Shown piece by piece: positions 1 through 8,357 of a stretch of 64,000 nt of DNA; positions within the stretch are counted from its first letter, which is position 1, and every line of letters begins with the position of its first letter. Below the pieces are notes generated by a model that was given only the letters and a program-made list of their open reading frames with translations, ran no database searches and was not told where the DNA came from. The stretch spans positions 30,465-94,464 of the forward strand of contig JAVZJY010000003.1 of the NCBI GenBank assembly GCA_038872535.1, given 5' to 3'. This DNA is from JASEJA01 sp038872535. GTDB taxonomy: Archaea > Thermoproteota > Bathyarchaeia > Bathyarchaeales > Bathycorpusculaceae. Made by a program: the position numbers and the translations under genes.

Positions 1-2
1 TG

Positions 3-419
3 ATGAAACTTGACAAAATACAACCAACCCAACTGTTCATCAGCTCAGAAAAACTATCCGAAGTAATGAAAACATTCAACTCAAAAAATCCAAAAGCCAT
101 GGACCCCATACCAATAAAGAAACTTGGAAACGAAATCATCTTCGTAGATGGACATACAAGAGCTTTCGCCGCCTTCTTATATGGCTTTTCCGAAATTCCA
201 GTTTATTGGGAAGATGAGGAACTTGACTGGGATGAATACAAAATCTGCCTCAAATGGTGTAAGAAAGAAAAGATTCACACAATAGCCGACCTCAAAAGTA
301 GGGTTGTATCTCAAAAGGATTATGAGAGGTTATGGTATAAACGCTGCGAAGAAATGCAGCAGAATTTAGAATGGAGAAGGAAACAGAAGTCCGCTAAGAA
401 GAAGCTTAAAACTGTTTAG
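3..419 (+). CDS. ParB/Srx-like domain protein
   Basis: Small soluble protein of 138 aa. Residues near 45-60 carry a D-G-H-T-R motif after a beta-rich segment, the signature of the ParB N-terminal / sulfiredoxin-like fold, which binds nucleotide or DNA in characterised members. There is no helix-turn-helix DNA-binding domain and no ParA partner in view, so a role in partitioning is not implied. The C-terminal 40 residues are lysine-rich and probably basic-helical. The ATG lies two bases from the window edge, so an upstream in-frame extension cannot be excluded. It converges with the AIM24-like gene across a 75-bp spacer. Domain assignment is moderate; function unknown. Confidence 0.55.
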   Translation: MKLDKIQPTQLFISSEKLSEVMKTFNSKNPKAMDPIPIKKLGNEIIFVDGHTRAFAAFLYGFSEIPVYWEDEELDWDEYKICLKWCKKEKIHTIADLKSRVVSQKDYERLWYKRCEEMQQNLEWRRKQKSAKKKLKTV

Positions 420-494
420 GAAAACATCTTCCGTAAATCTCCCTTTTTCTCAGAGCTTGCAGTAATGCACCGGTATAAAAATATGTGTCTTGTT

Positions 495-1190
495 TTAGCG
501 TGCTCTCGCTCTCACTCTAGGCTCGAGCAAAGTCCAAAGCCACTCGACAAACTCTCCCAAATTTTTCGTCTGAATATAAACTTCCCCTGGACCTTCGATA
601 TTTACTACTAGACCTTCTCCTCCAAGGATTGTTTCTTTTAATCCGCCGAATTTTGTGACTTTGTAGTTGCATGTGCTACTGAAAGCTACCAGATGAAAAT
701 TGTCAACAATCATTGATTGACCAGACTGTAAGATGTGTTTGTCTATGGCTCCAAAAGTGTTTATGAACAGCATTCCGTCGCCTGTAACCTTTATCATGAA
801 CAAGCCTTGTCCGAACAAGCCTCTTGTGAAACCTTCCCATTTAACGTCTAAATCTACGTTTTCTGTGGAAGCTACGTAAGCGGCTTTCTGTATGATATAG
901 CCTTGATTTGGCTTGATTTCCAGTTTTTCAATGTCGCCTATTGGTGCAGAAACGAAAGCAACTTCGCCAGTGCCATTTCTCGCAGTGTATTCATTTACCC
1001 AAAAGGATTGGCGTCCAAAAATCGCTAGACCTAAGGTGCCTAAGAGGCTTGTTTCTCTTTTTCTTGTGTGGACTTCAATGTTTGGGTTCATGTATGTCAT
1101 TGCACCCGACTCAGCGACTATCTTCTCGTTTGGTTCTAGGTTTACCACAAGCATTGAATAAGACGGCTTGTATTTTATTTCATACTTCAT
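495..1190 (-). CDS. AIM24 / TIGR00266 family protein
   Basis: Protein of 231 aa with the features of the AIM24 (TIGR00266) family: an N-terminal stretch with E-S-G-A-M-T-Y, glycine-rich beta turns throughout and a C-terminal W-x-W-x-L-L segment. The family has a beta-barrel fold related to the Trp RNA-binding attenuator. The yeast member is mitochondrial, but the biochemical role of prokaryotic members is not established. I place the start at the ATG at 1190 rather than the TTG one codon earlier, because a GGAGAGG ribosome binding site sits six bases before it. It is transcribed away from the proteasome operon, with which it shares a roughly 190-bp divergent intergenic region. Confidence 0.8.
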   Translation of the reverse strand: MKYEIKYKPSYSMLVVNLEPNEKIVAESGAMTYMNPNIEVHTRKRETSLLGTLGLAIFGRQSFWVNEYTARNGTGEVAFVSAPIGDIEKLEIKPNQGYIIQKAAYVASTENVDLDVKWEGFTRGLFGQGLFMIKVTGDGMLFINTFGAIDKHILQSGQSMIVDNFHLVAFSSTCNYKVTKFGGLKETILGGEGLVVNIEGPGEVYIQTKNLGEFVEWLWTLLEPRVRARAR

Positions 1191-1312
1191 CAAATTTCCT
1201 CTCCGTAAAATCCTATGTTATTACCCTTTTAGCTCTTGCGTAAGCATCAATAATACTGAGTTTTTCTAATTCTTCTTTAGGCGGGTAAACTAAAAGCGAG
1301 ATTTAATAGGAA

Positions 1313-1379
1313 AAGGTTTTTAGTTTAGTTGTCATATGAAAGTCTGCAAATGTGTTTAGTGATGTGAGGTAGATGTTAA
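1313..1379 (+). promoter_or_regulatory. Promoter and RBS of the proteasome/exosome operon
   Basis: An A-rich BRE-like AAAAGG followed by TTTTTAG (about 1313-1322) resembles an archaeal BRE/TATA pair. Transcription would then begin near 1345. A GTGAGGT element about ten bases before the psmA ATG is a plausible Shine-Dalgarno. The TATA match is weak. Confidence 0.4.
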
Positions 1380-2108
1380 ATGTCTGTATTTGCAGCACCA
1401 GGCGCTTATGACCGTGCCATAACCGTTTTCTCACCAGACGGGCGGCTCTTCCAAGTTGAATATGCCATGGAGTTGGTTAACCGTGGAGCCACCATTTTGG
1501 GGATAAGATGCTCTGAAGGAGTTGTTTTGGGAGCTGAAGAAAGTGTTGAACCTCTTGAAGAGGCGGAATATTCATGGAAAATCTTTAAGGTTGACGAACA
1601 TATAGGTGCAACCATTGTTGGTTTAAGCTCGGACGCCCGCATTCTCATAGACCAAGCAAGAATATACGCCCAAAGTAACAAGTTAACCTATGATGAGCCA
1701 ATAGACACGGAAGTTGTAACCAAGAGAATATGCGACATAAAACAGCTTTATACACAGCATGCTGGCGTTAGACCCTTCGGAGTTTCCATAATATTCGGAG
1801 GAGTGGATAAAACTGGAAACCGCTTGTTTGGAACACATCCAAGCGGAACATATAGGGGTTATAAGGCTACGGCTCAAGGCGCCGGAAGAGAAACCGTTCT
1901 CTCCATATTGAAGGAAGAATACCGTGAAGAAATGAGCCTTGAAGAAGCAGAGAAACTGGCTGTGAAATGTTTGGTAAAAGCCTTAGAAGCAAGACAACTG
2001 CCACCAAGAATAAAGATTGCAGTAATTCCTTCGGCTACAAAGAAAATGGAAATGTTAAGCGACGAAAAAATTGAAGAGTATATGAAAAAGTTAGGCGTCG
2101 GCAAGTGA
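1380..2108 (+). CDS. psmA: Proteasome alpha subunit
   Basis: Structural alpha subunit of the 20S proteasome (242 aa, the usual length). The N-terminal tail Y-D-R-A-I-T-V-F-S-P-D-G-R-L-F-Q-V-E-Y-A is the alpha-type signature that forms the gate of the barrel, and the Ntn-hydrolase fold follows without a catalytic Thr, as expected for alpha. The C-terminal part is an acidic/basic helix. It is the first gene of a co-directional operon whose next members mature ribosomes and degrade RNA (sbds, rrp4, rrp41, rrp42), an arrangement widely conserved in archaea. The beta subunit is not in this window. Confidence 0.97.
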   Translation: MSVFAAPGAYDRAITVFSPDGRLFQVEYAMELVNRGATILGIRCSEGVVLGAEESVEPLEEAEYSWKIFKVDEHIGATIVGLSSDARILIDQARIYAQSNKLTYDEPIDTEVVTKRICDIKQLYTQHAGVRPFGVSIIFGGVDKTGNRLFGTHPSGTYRGYKATAQGAGRETVLSILKEEYREEMSLEEAEKLAVKCLVKALEARQLPPRIKIAVIPSATKKMEMLSDEKIEEYMKKLGVGK

Positions 2109-2115
2109 AATACTG

Positions 2116-2805
2116 ATGAGCGAAAAATACACGGTTGCACGTATAACAAAAGATAATGAACACTTTGAAGTTCTTGTAAAACCTCAAAAAGCATTAGACT
2201 ATCGCATGGGAAAAATAACAGCAATAACAGAAGTCTTAGTTACAGAAACAATATTTTCAGACGCAAACAAAGGCACAAAAGTTTCAGAAGAAAGCCTACG
2301 CAAAGCCTTTGGAACAACAGAGACATTGAAAATAGCAGAAACTATACTGAAAAAGGGAACACTGCAGCTGACAACAGAACAACGCAAAAAAATGATTGAG
2401 GATAAGAGGAGACAGATAATAGATTTCATATCAAGACAATGTGTCGACCCAAAAACAAACCTTCCTCACCCACCGTCACGCATAGAAAACGCTCTAGAAC
2501 ACATCCACTATGCAATAGACCCCTTTAAACCCGTAGAAGAACAAGCCAAAGAAATAATAAAATTACTGCGACAAATTTTGCCATTAAAAATGGAACAAGT
2601 ATCCGTCGGCGTCCGCATACCAGCCGAATACTCCGCAAGAGCCTACGGAACAATAAAAGGTTTTGGAACAATAAAAAAGGAAGAATGGCGAGCAGATGGC
2701 TCTTGGTATGGAATCCTTGAAATGCCAGCAGGCTTATATGGACCATTTCTTGAAAAACTCGGAGAGATAACGAAAGGAAACGGCGAAGCAAAGATAATAT
2801 CTTAA
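2116..2805 (+). CDS. SBDS family ribosome maturation factor
   Basis: Archaeal homologue of the Shwachman-Bodian-Diamond protein (229 aa, typical). In eukaryotes SBDS with the EFL1 GTPase evicts the anti-association factor eIF6 from 60S subunits; the archaeal protein is presumed to act similarly on the large subunit. The N-terminal FYSH domain (about 1-90), central helical domain with P-x-T-N-L-P-H-P-P-x-R-I near residue 112, and C-terminal ferredoxin-like domain are all visible. It follows psmA by seven bases and precedes rrp4, the classic archaeal superoperon order. Confidence 0.95.
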   Translation: MSEKYTVARITKDNEHFEVLVKPQKALDYRMGKITAITEVLVTETIFSDANKGTKVSEESLRKAFGTTETLKIAETILKKGTLQLTTEQRKKMIEDKRRQIIDFISRQCVDPKTNLPHPPSRIENALEHIHYAIDPFKPVEEQAKEIIKLLRQILPLKMEQVSVGVRIPAEYSARAYGTIKGFGTIKKEEWRADGSWYGILEMPAGLYGPFLEKLGEITKGNGEAKIIS

Positions 2806-2829
2806 ATGTTTATGAGGTTTTGGTGAAAC

Positions 2830-3540
2830 ATGCCAGTATATATTGAAAGTAGACAACTCGTAACTCCAGGAGATTTAATCGCAGAAGGAGACTACATAGC
2901 GGGAGAAAACACATACGTAGAAGACAAGAAAATCTACGCCTCGCGAATTGGAATAGTGGAGTATGAAGACAAAAAAGTGAATGTCGTAGCGTTAAGAGCC
3001 TTCTACATCCCAAGGGTTGGAGATATCGTCATAGGAACAGTTGTTGAGGTGGGATTTAACGGTTGGACTGTGGACATAAATGCGCCATATCAAGCCATTC
3101 TAAGAGCTTCAGATGTTCTAAGCAGACCCTTCAAGCCGCAACAAGATGAGTTGTCTCAATTCTTGGACATAGGAGACCTTATAGTTGCAAAAATAACTGC
3201 TTATGACAGAGCACATGACCCTCAGCTAACAGTTGGCGAACCAGGATTAGGGAAGATAACCCGTGGACAGATAATAAGAATCACTCCAACAAAAATTCCC
3301 CGAGTAATTGGCAGAAAAGGCTCAATGATATCCATGATAAAAAAGGAGACAAACTGCCAAATAATCCTCGGACTTAATGGAGTTATACTGATCACTGGAA
3401 AAAGTCTGGAAGATGAAGAATTGGCGATAATGGCAATACGCAAAATTGAAGAAGAATCCCACACAAGCGGTTTAACGGACCGCATAACCCAGATGCTTAA
3501 AGAAGAAAAAGCAAAAAGGGAGGAAAATAAAAATGAGTGA
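2830..3540 (+). CDS. rrp4: Exosome RNA-binding subunit Rrp4
   Basis: Cap subunit of the archaeal exosome (236 aa). An N-terminal domain with P-G-D and a G-x-Y-I element is followed by an S1 domain (about 65-140, G-D-I-V-I-G-T-V onward) and a KH domain (about 150-215, with the G-R-K-G-S-M-I version of the G-x-x-G loop). The cap sits on the Rrp41-Rrp42 ring, binds RNA and directs poly(A)-rich substrates into the pore. Its last codons overlap the rrp41 start by 8 bp, implying translational coupling. Confidence 0.96.
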   Translation: MPVYIESRQLVTPGDLIAEGDYIAGENTYVEDKKIYASRIGIVEYEDKKVNVVALRAFYIPRVGDIVIGTVVEVGFNGWTVDINAPYQAILRASDVLSRPFKPQQDELSQFLDIGDLIVAKITAYDRAHDPQLTVGEPGLGKITRGQIIRITPTKIPRVIGRKGSMISMIKKETNCQIILGLNGVILITGKSLEDEELAIMAIRKIEEESHTSGLTDRITQMLKEEKAKREENKNE

Positions 3541-4267
3541 AAAAACTGAAAAGTTAATCGACAAAAAAGGTTTAAGACTGGACGGAAGAAAACCAGACGA
3601 GTTAAGACCAATAAAACTTGAAGTAGGCGTATTATCAAACGCTGATGGCTCAGCCTACATAGAACAGGGGAAAAACAAAATTTTAGCCGCAGTTTACGGA
3701 CCAAAAGAACTGCATCCTAAACATATGGCGCTTCCTGACAGAATGGTTTTGAGATGCCGTTACCACATGGCACCCTTCTCTGTTCAAGAAAGAAAATCGC
3801 CAGCACCATCCAGAAGAGAAATAGAACTCTCAAAAGTCATAAGAGAAGCCCTTGAACCCTCAATATTTCTTGAATACTATCCAAAAACAGGCATAGACAT
3901 ATTCATTGAAGTCTTGCAAGCTGACGGAAGCACAAGATGCGCAAGCATAGTGGCAGCATCCTTAGCCTTAGCAGACGCAGGCATCCCAATGCGAGATTTA
4001 GTTGTCGCTTGTTCGGCTGGAAAAATTGACGACACAATAATATTGGATTTGATGGACACGGAAGATAAAATGGGATTAGCCGATGTTCCTTTGGCTTTAA
4101 TGCCAAACTTAAACGCTATAACATTACTTCAGATGGATGGAACATTAACCCTTGAAGAGTTCGAAAAGGCTGTTAACATGGCATTGGAAGGCTGCAAAAA
4201 AATCTATGCACTGCAAAAGGAAGCGTTAAAATCTAAGTATGTTAGCGTTAAAGAGGTTGAAGAATAA
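3533..4267 (+). CDS. rrp41: Exosome catalytic subunit Rrp41
   Basis: RNase PH-fold 3'-5' phosphorolytic exoribonuclease (244 aa). The segment from residue 13, L-R-L-D-G-R-K-P-D-E-L-R-P, is the family hallmark. The phosphate-binding and catalytic region appears as Q-A-D-G-S-T-R-C-A (about 128-136) and the D-x-x-x-D acidic residues near 180. Rrp41 forms a hexameric ring with the inactive Rrp42. It overlaps rrp4 upstream, and its stop shares a base with the rrp42 ATG, so the three exosome genes look translationally coupled. Confidence 0.97.
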   Translation: MSEKTEKLIDKKGLRLDGRKPDELRPIKLEVGVLSNADGSAYIEQGKNKILAAVYGPKELHPKHMALPDRMVLRCRYHMAPFSVQERKSPAPSRREIELSKVIREALEPSIFLEYYPKTGIDIFIEVLQADGSTRCASIVAASLALADAGIPMRDLVVACSAGKIDDTIILDLMDTEDKMGLADVPLALMPNLNAITLLQMDGTLTLEEFEKAVNMALEGCKKIYALQKEALKSKYVSVKEVEE

Positions 4268-5058
4268 TGTCAGCCATGATTACCCGCGTAAAACAGAAAC
4301 AAATCGCACAACTAATTTCTAGAGGAAAACGTCTAGACGGCAGAGGCTTAACGGATTATCGAGAAATAAAAGTGGAACAAGGAATAATTGAAAAGGCTGA
4401 AGGATCAGCAAGAGTATTGCTTGGAAAAACAGAAGTTATGGTTGGAACAAAAATAGAAACTGGCGAACCATTCTCCGACACACCAAACGAAGGAGTCTTA
4501 ACGGTAAACGCTGAACTAGTGCCTTTGGCTTCACCAACCTTCGAAGCCGGACCGCCTGACGAAAACTCCATAGAACTTGCCAGAATAGTCGACAGAGGAA
4601 TAAGGGAGTCAAAAGCTATTGACTTGGAAAAATTGTGCATAGAGCCGGGAAAGAAGGTTTTCGTTGTCTTCGTAGATGTTTATGTTCTTAATCATGACGG
4701 AAACTTGATAGACGCCTCAGCTCTAGCCGCTTTAGCCGCCCTACTTAATACAAAAATGCCAAACTACGAAATTGAGGAAGGCGAAGTGAAAATTAAGTCA
4801 GGTTATACTCCGCTTCCCATAAAGAGACATCCAATAACGGTTACTTTTGCGAAAATAAGCGACAAACTTGTTGTAGACCCATGGTTAGAGGAAGAACAAG
4901 TAATGGATGCTAGGCTTTCAATGGCAATAGACGATGACGGCAACATATGCGCAATACAAAAAGGCGGCAGCGGATACTTCGAACCAAAACAGGTTTTAGA
5001 AGCCGCAAACATAGCTAAGGAAAAAGCTGAAGAAATACGCAAAAAACTAAAATGGTGA
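4267..5058 (+). CDS. rrp42: Exosome ring subunit Rrp42
   Basis: Non-catalytic RNase PH-fold partner of Rrp41 (263 aa). G-K-R-L-D-G-R-G near residue 18 and the downstream E-T-G-E-P-F-S-D-T-P motif match Rrp42. The long insertion before the second half fits the family. It completes the RNA-binding site of the ring. Two in-frame ATGs (4267 and 4276) are possible starts; 4267 overlaps the rrp41 stop (TAATG) and is preferred for coupling. Confidence 0.96.
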   Translation: MSAMITRVKQKQIAQLISRGKRLDGRGLTDYREIKVEQGIIEKAEGSARVLLGKTEVMVGTKIETGEPFSDTPNEGVLTVNAELVPLASPTFEAGPPDENSIELARIVDRGIRESKAIDLEKLCIEPGKKVFVVFVDVYVLNHDGNLIDASALAALAALLNTKMPNYEIEEGEVKIKSGYTPLPIKRHPITVTFAKISDKLVVDPWLEEEQVMDARLSMAIDDDGNICAIQKGGSGYFEPKQVLEAANIAKEKAEEIRKKLKW

Positions 5059-5063
5059 AAACC

Positions 5064-5360
5064 ATGGGAAAAAGAACAAAAAAGGTAGGACCCACTCGAG
5101 GTTTAGGAGCCCGCTATGGTGCCACTGTAAGAAAACGTTACATCAAAGTAATTACGGAAATGAAGAAACCTCATGCATGTCCCCAATGTGGATTTTCACG
5201 GGTTAAACGAGTAAGTGTTGGCGTTTGGAAATGTAGAAAATGTGGTTTCACCTTTACAGGTGGAGCATATACCCCAACAACAAAGCTTGGAACAGTTGCA
5301 AAACGTGTGGCTAAAGGCGCACCCATAGAAGCAGCAGTAGAAACAGAAGAAGCGGAGTAG
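5064..5360 (+). CDS. rpl37ae: 50S ribosomal protein eL43 (L37Ae)
   Basis: Zinc-ribbon ribosomal protein. The two CxxC pairs (CPQC near 35 and CRKC near 53), spaced as in L37Ae, bind one zinc and contact 23S rRNA. An in-frame ATG exists at 5052, but I choose 5064: family members begin M-G-x-R-T-K-K-V-G and a GGTGA lies five bases upstream, inside the end of rrp42. That gives 98 aa, slightly long because of an acidic C-terminal tail rich in Glu and Ala. Confidence 0.94.
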   Translation: MGKRTKKVGPTRGLGARYGATVRKRYIKVITEMKKPHACPQCGFSRVKRVSVGVWKCRKCGFTFTGGAYTPTTKLGTVAKRVAKGAPIEAAVETEEAE

Positions 5361-5389
5361 CCTTCTATATTTTATGAGTGATTTAAATA

Positions 5390-5959
5390 TTGAGTGAAAG
5401 ACAGCGTTTGCTATTAACAACATCAAGAAGACCAACAAAAAATATGAGAACTTTCTGCAGAGAAATTTGCCACAACCTGCCATTCGCTGTACGGATAAAC
5501 CGTGGCAAATTGAGCCTAGAAGGAATTGCAGGAAAATCTTTGGAGTATGATGCTGAAAAAGTTATGATTATTGAACGATGGAAATTCGGACTTGGAAAAA
5601 TACAACTGTTCGATGTGAAACCAGAAGGATTGAAAAGGGTTCCGCCAACCATCTATGTGGGCAGTGCAAAATTTCGAAGAAACTTGGCGGGAGAAATAAT
5701 GAAGGGAAGGAGGATAAAATCGTTAGCATTGGCAGCCTCCATATATGAAAATTCTGATGTTAAAAAGCTCGAAAAAGCCCTCTCAAACTTTTTTGCAATT
5801 CCAGTTTTCTCGTTGAGAGAAGCTATTAATAGAAAATTCGATGCAGCAATGCAGATCAAAATTAATTCACGAAAAAATTTAATCATTACTTTTATGCTTC
5901 TACCAGAATTAGTTGAGGCTGGCCCACAAATTTGGGTCTCACATATAGATTGGAGTTAG
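5390..5959 (+). CDS. Brix-domain ribosome biogenesis protein (Imp4-like)
   Basis: Brix-domain protein of 189 aa. The opening L-L-T-T-S-R-R-P-T-K-N-M-R-T-F matches the archaeal Imp4-like/Mil family, which binds rRNA and in eukaryotes acts in 18S pre-rRNA processing. The family partners RNA-maturation genes, consistent with its place after eL43 and before pcc1. No ATG precedes the domain in frame; the upstream ATG at 5374 runs into a stop after eight codons, so the TTG at 5390 is the start. Confidence 0.85.
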   Translation: MSERQRLLLTTSRRPTKNMRTFCREICHNLPFAVRINRGKLSLEGIAGKSLEYDAEKVMIIERWKFGLGKIQLFDVKPEGLKRVPPTIYVGSAKFRRNLAGEIMKGRRIKSLALAASIYENSDVKKLEKALSNFFAIPVFSLREAINRKFDAAMQIKINSRKNLIITFMLLPELVEAGPQIWVSHIDWS

Positions 5960-5963
5960 AAAG

Positions 5964-6215
5964 TTGAAGACGAAAGCTGTTGTCCGATTAAAGTTTCCTT
6001 CAAGAAAGCATTTAGAAATATTTGCTGAGGCTTTGGAGCCAGAGGTTAAAAAGCCAGCCACATCACGTTCAAAGGCGAATATAGAAAAGAAAGAAAAATT
6101 CCTAATTTTGAGTGTTGAAGCCAGAGACACTGTAGCTTTGCGAGCTACATTAAATGCTTATTTAAGATGGATAAACTCGATTACGAATGTTTTTGAAGCT
6201 TTGGAATCCCAATAA
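5964..6215 (+). CDS. pcc1: KEOPS complex subunit Pcc1
   Basis: Small (83 aa) alpha/beta protein matching Pcc1, the dimerisation subunit of KEOPS, which with Kae1, Bud32 and Cgi121 transfers threonylcarbamoyl to tRNA A37. Family features are the P-S-R-K-H-L-E-I-F-A-E-A-L-E-P-E opening and the R-A-T-L-N-A-Y-L-R-W segment near residue 60. TTG start, with GGAG about nine bases upstream inside the end of the Brix gene. The 3' end overlaps an antisense glycosyltransferase remnant by 35 bp. Cgi121 (54 kb) and Sua5 (45.6 kb) of the same pathway are in this window. Confidence 0.9.
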   Translation: MKTKAVVRLKFPSRKHLEIFAEALEPEVKKPATSRSKANIEKKEKFLILSVEARDTVALRATLNAYLRWINSITNVFEALESQ

Positions 6216-6537
6216 CCAGCAGCTTTTGAATTGCGAATTTATGATGCCCATTTTTGAGTGGAAAGCTGAGTTTCAAAAAGCCTTTACCATGAATGTAAAT
6301 GTCTTTCAACAGCCTTTTTAATGGAGTTCTGGTTCCACGTTTTTCTTCCCATTCAACTGGAAATTCGAGACACTTGTAACCGTTATGGACGCTCCGAACA
6401 ATGATTTCGGTATCCCAAAACCAATCTGTACTTTCACATACATCTAAAAGGGCTTTCACAAGTTTGCCAGAAAACGCCTTAAACCCTATTTGATGATCAT
6501 ATACATGAGTTTTAAAGGCAACTTGAACTACCAACAT
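6181..6537 (-). pseudogene. Truncated family 2 glycosyltransferase (C-terminal remnant)
   Basis: The 118 codons match only the C-terminal third of dolichyl-phosphate sugar synthase-like GT2 enzymes: D-x-Q-x-G-F-K near residue 16, then D-W-F-W-D-T-E-I, a G-Y-K-C-L-E-F-P-V-E-W strand and a basic tail. The nucleotide-binding half with the D-x-D motif is absent. It cannot lie upstream, because an in-frame stop occurs two codons before the ATG and prefoldin beta occupies that DNA on the other strand. The 3' end runs antisense into pcc1. A decayed gene is the simplest reading; a functional short protein is unlikely. Confidence 0.7.
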
Positions 6538-6612
6538 CAGTCAGCTTTTGACAGTTTTGAGAAAATGTTAATTAATGGCTTAGCTTATTCATGTGCAACG
6601 GAAGGATAAAGA

Positions 6613-6984
6613 GTGAGTGACGAAATTTCAAAGCTTCCACCCCAAGTTCAAGAACGTTTGTTAAGGCTTCAGCAGCTTCAACAGACACTTCAGTCCGTAT
6701 TGGTTCAGAAGCAACAGGTGGAGATTGAACTAACAGAAATTGAACAAGCCTTGAGCGAATTAGAGAAGATGAGTGATGATGCAGTTATATACAAGGCTAT
6801 TGGCTCGCTTCTGGTTAAGTCTGAAAAAGCCAAAACGGTGGCTGATTTGAATGAACGAAAGGAACTTTTCAACACGAGAGCTGCAGTTTTAGGAAAACAA
6901 GAAGAACGCTTACGCAGTCAAATAAAAGATTTACAAACTAAGCTTCAACAAGACTTAAGCCCAGTTTCTCCATCCCAGCCCTAA
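6613..6984 (+). CDS. pfdB: Prefoldin subunit beta
   Basis: Beta subunit of the hexameric prefoldin chaperone (123 aa). Two long coiled-coil helices flank a short beta hairpin: residues 5-50 are heptad-rich with many Gln, the central D-A-V-I-Y-K-A-I-G-S-L-L segment (near 58-69) is diagnostic, and the second helix ends in a Ser/Pro-rich tail. It holds unfolded proteins for the thermosome, which is encoded at 46 kb. GTG start; ATG is not available in frame. It begins a short run with the DUF3194 and DHH genes. Confidence 0.93.
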   Translation: MSDEISKLPPQVQERLLRLQQLQQTLQSVLVQKQQVEIELTEIEQALSELEKMSDDAVIYKAIGSLLVKSEKAKTVADLNERKELFNTRAAVLGKQEERLRSQIKDLQTKLQQDLSPVSPSQP

Positions 6985-7008
6985 CAGAAGTCTTTTAGGT
7001 GGAAACTT

Positions 7009-7311
7009 TTGGAAGATTTAGGCATACCAGAGTTAACAAGTGAGCAAGTTGAGGAATTATGCGCTGTTGCAGAGAAGGCTGCCAGAGAATACGTCACAGC
7101 AAGGGTGCCTTCAAAAAGAATAGAAACATTGAACATAAGTGTTGAGGTGGAAGGCACAAAACCTGTGACTGTGGCCATAGATGTGGATGTTGTTTTGTCG
7201 CCGTTAATGAAGGATTTTGATGTGAAGGAGTTGGTTGAAGGCGCTGTTAAAGATGCGTTCGTTTCTGTTGATGAATATTTGAGGGCGCTAAAGTGTCATT
7301 CCCAAGAATAA
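7009..7311 (+). CDS. DUF3194 family protein
   Basis: Archaeal conserved protein of about 100 aa with an alternating helix/strand pattern and a hydrophobic V-A-I-D-V-D-V-V-L strand near residue 60. DUF3194 proteins are typically encoded next to prefoldin beta, as here, which supports the identification. No catalytic motif is visible and no function is assigned. TTG start; the 3' end overlaps the following DHH gene by 19 bp. Confidence 0.7.
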   Translation: MEDLGIPELTSEQVEELCAVAEKAAREYVTARVPSKRIETLNISVEVEGTKPVTVAIDVDVVLSPLMKDFDVKELVEGAVKDAFVSVDEYLRALKCHSQE

Positions 7312-8279
7312 TGAAAATTCTGGAAGAGATGGATGCTAAACTTGTTGTTTTGTTATGCCACCATAATGCTGACCCTGATGCTGTCTGTTCAGCCTATGCC
7401 TTCGCAAGCTTGCTGAAAAGTTTAAAACCAAACATTGAAGTCGAAATTGTGGCGGCACAGGGGATAAGTCGACTATCAAAACATCTTCTAAAACATATTC
7501 CAATAGAAGTTAAAACCCACTCTAATATTGAAAAGGCAGATGCAATAGTTTTGCTTGACACAAACACAATTCAACAACTCAACGATTTAGGTGAAAAAGT
7601 GAAAATGTTAAGGGCTCCGCTCATAGTTATAGACCATCACGCAGCTCACCCAGAAACGGAACAAATGGCAAAAATCTGCATAACCAACGAAGAAGCATCA
7701 TCAACATGCGAAATTGTATACAACTTCTTTAAAGAGTTAAACCTTAAACCCGGAGAAAATGAGGCTAAAGCATTATTTTTGGGCATAGCCTTCGACACAC
7801 GCCATTTTGTATTAGCCAACTCATCAACACTAAAATCAATAGCAGAACTCATCGACGCAGGCGTAAATGCTCAAGAGACATTATCTTTGCTTTCTTTGCC
7901 TATGGACTTTTCCGAAAGAGTTGCAAGGTTAAAAGCTTGCAGAAGAGCCAAACTTTTCAAAGTTGGAGAATGGATAATCGCATTTTCCCACGTCAGCGCT
8001 TATCAAGCTTCAGCAGCAAGAGCCATAATAGACTTAGGCGCCCATGTGGCTGTTGTGGCGGGACAAAAGAATGAAAATCTTGAAATTAGCCTACGCTGCG
8101 TTCGCGAGTTTCACGAGAAAACGGGCATACATTTAGGCAGAGACATTGCCAAACCCTTAGGCGAGTATCTCCACGGCATGGGAGGGGGACACGCAACGGC
8201 TGCTGGAGTAAACGGCGTTGGAGACGTTGAGACGGGACTTAAAAGGTGTTTGCGGCTTCTTAAAGAAAAGTTGGCATAA
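7293..8279 (+). CDS. DHH-family phosphoesterase (NrnA/RecJ-like)
   Basis: Metal-dependent phosphoesterase of 328 aa. H-H-N-A-D-P-D-A (near 23-30) is motif I, V-I-D-H-H-A (near 113) is the DHH motif, and G-G-G-H-A-T-A-A-G near 300 is the DHHA1 substrate-binding motif. The size fits NrnA-type nanoRNases or archaeal RecJ-like (GAN-type) nucleases; the sequence alone does not separate these. The GTG at 7293 overlaps DUF3194; an ATG at 7311 is an alternative that would overlap that gene's stop codon. Confidence 0.88.
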   Translation: MSFPRIMKILEEMDAKLVVLLCHHNADPDAVCSAYAFASLLKSLKPNIEVEIVAAQGISRLSKHLLKHIPIEVKTHSNIEKADAIVLLDTNTIQQLNDLGEKVKMLRAPLIVIDHHAAHPETEQMAKICITNEEASSTCEIVYNFFKELNLKPGENEAKALFLGIAFDTRHFVLANSSTLKSIAELIDAGVNAQETLSLLSLPMDFSERVARLKACRRAKLFKVGEWIIAFSHVSAYQASAARAIIDLGAHVAVVAGQKNENLEISLRCVREFHEKTGIHLGRDIAKPLGEYLHGMGGGHATAAGVNGVGDVETGLKRCLRLLKEKLA

Positions 8280-8357
8280 GTTTTTGTGTAACATATTTAA
8301 GTAGCTACTCTTAAATGAGCCAAAGTAACCGCTTAAAGTTTGGTAGGCACCACAAGC

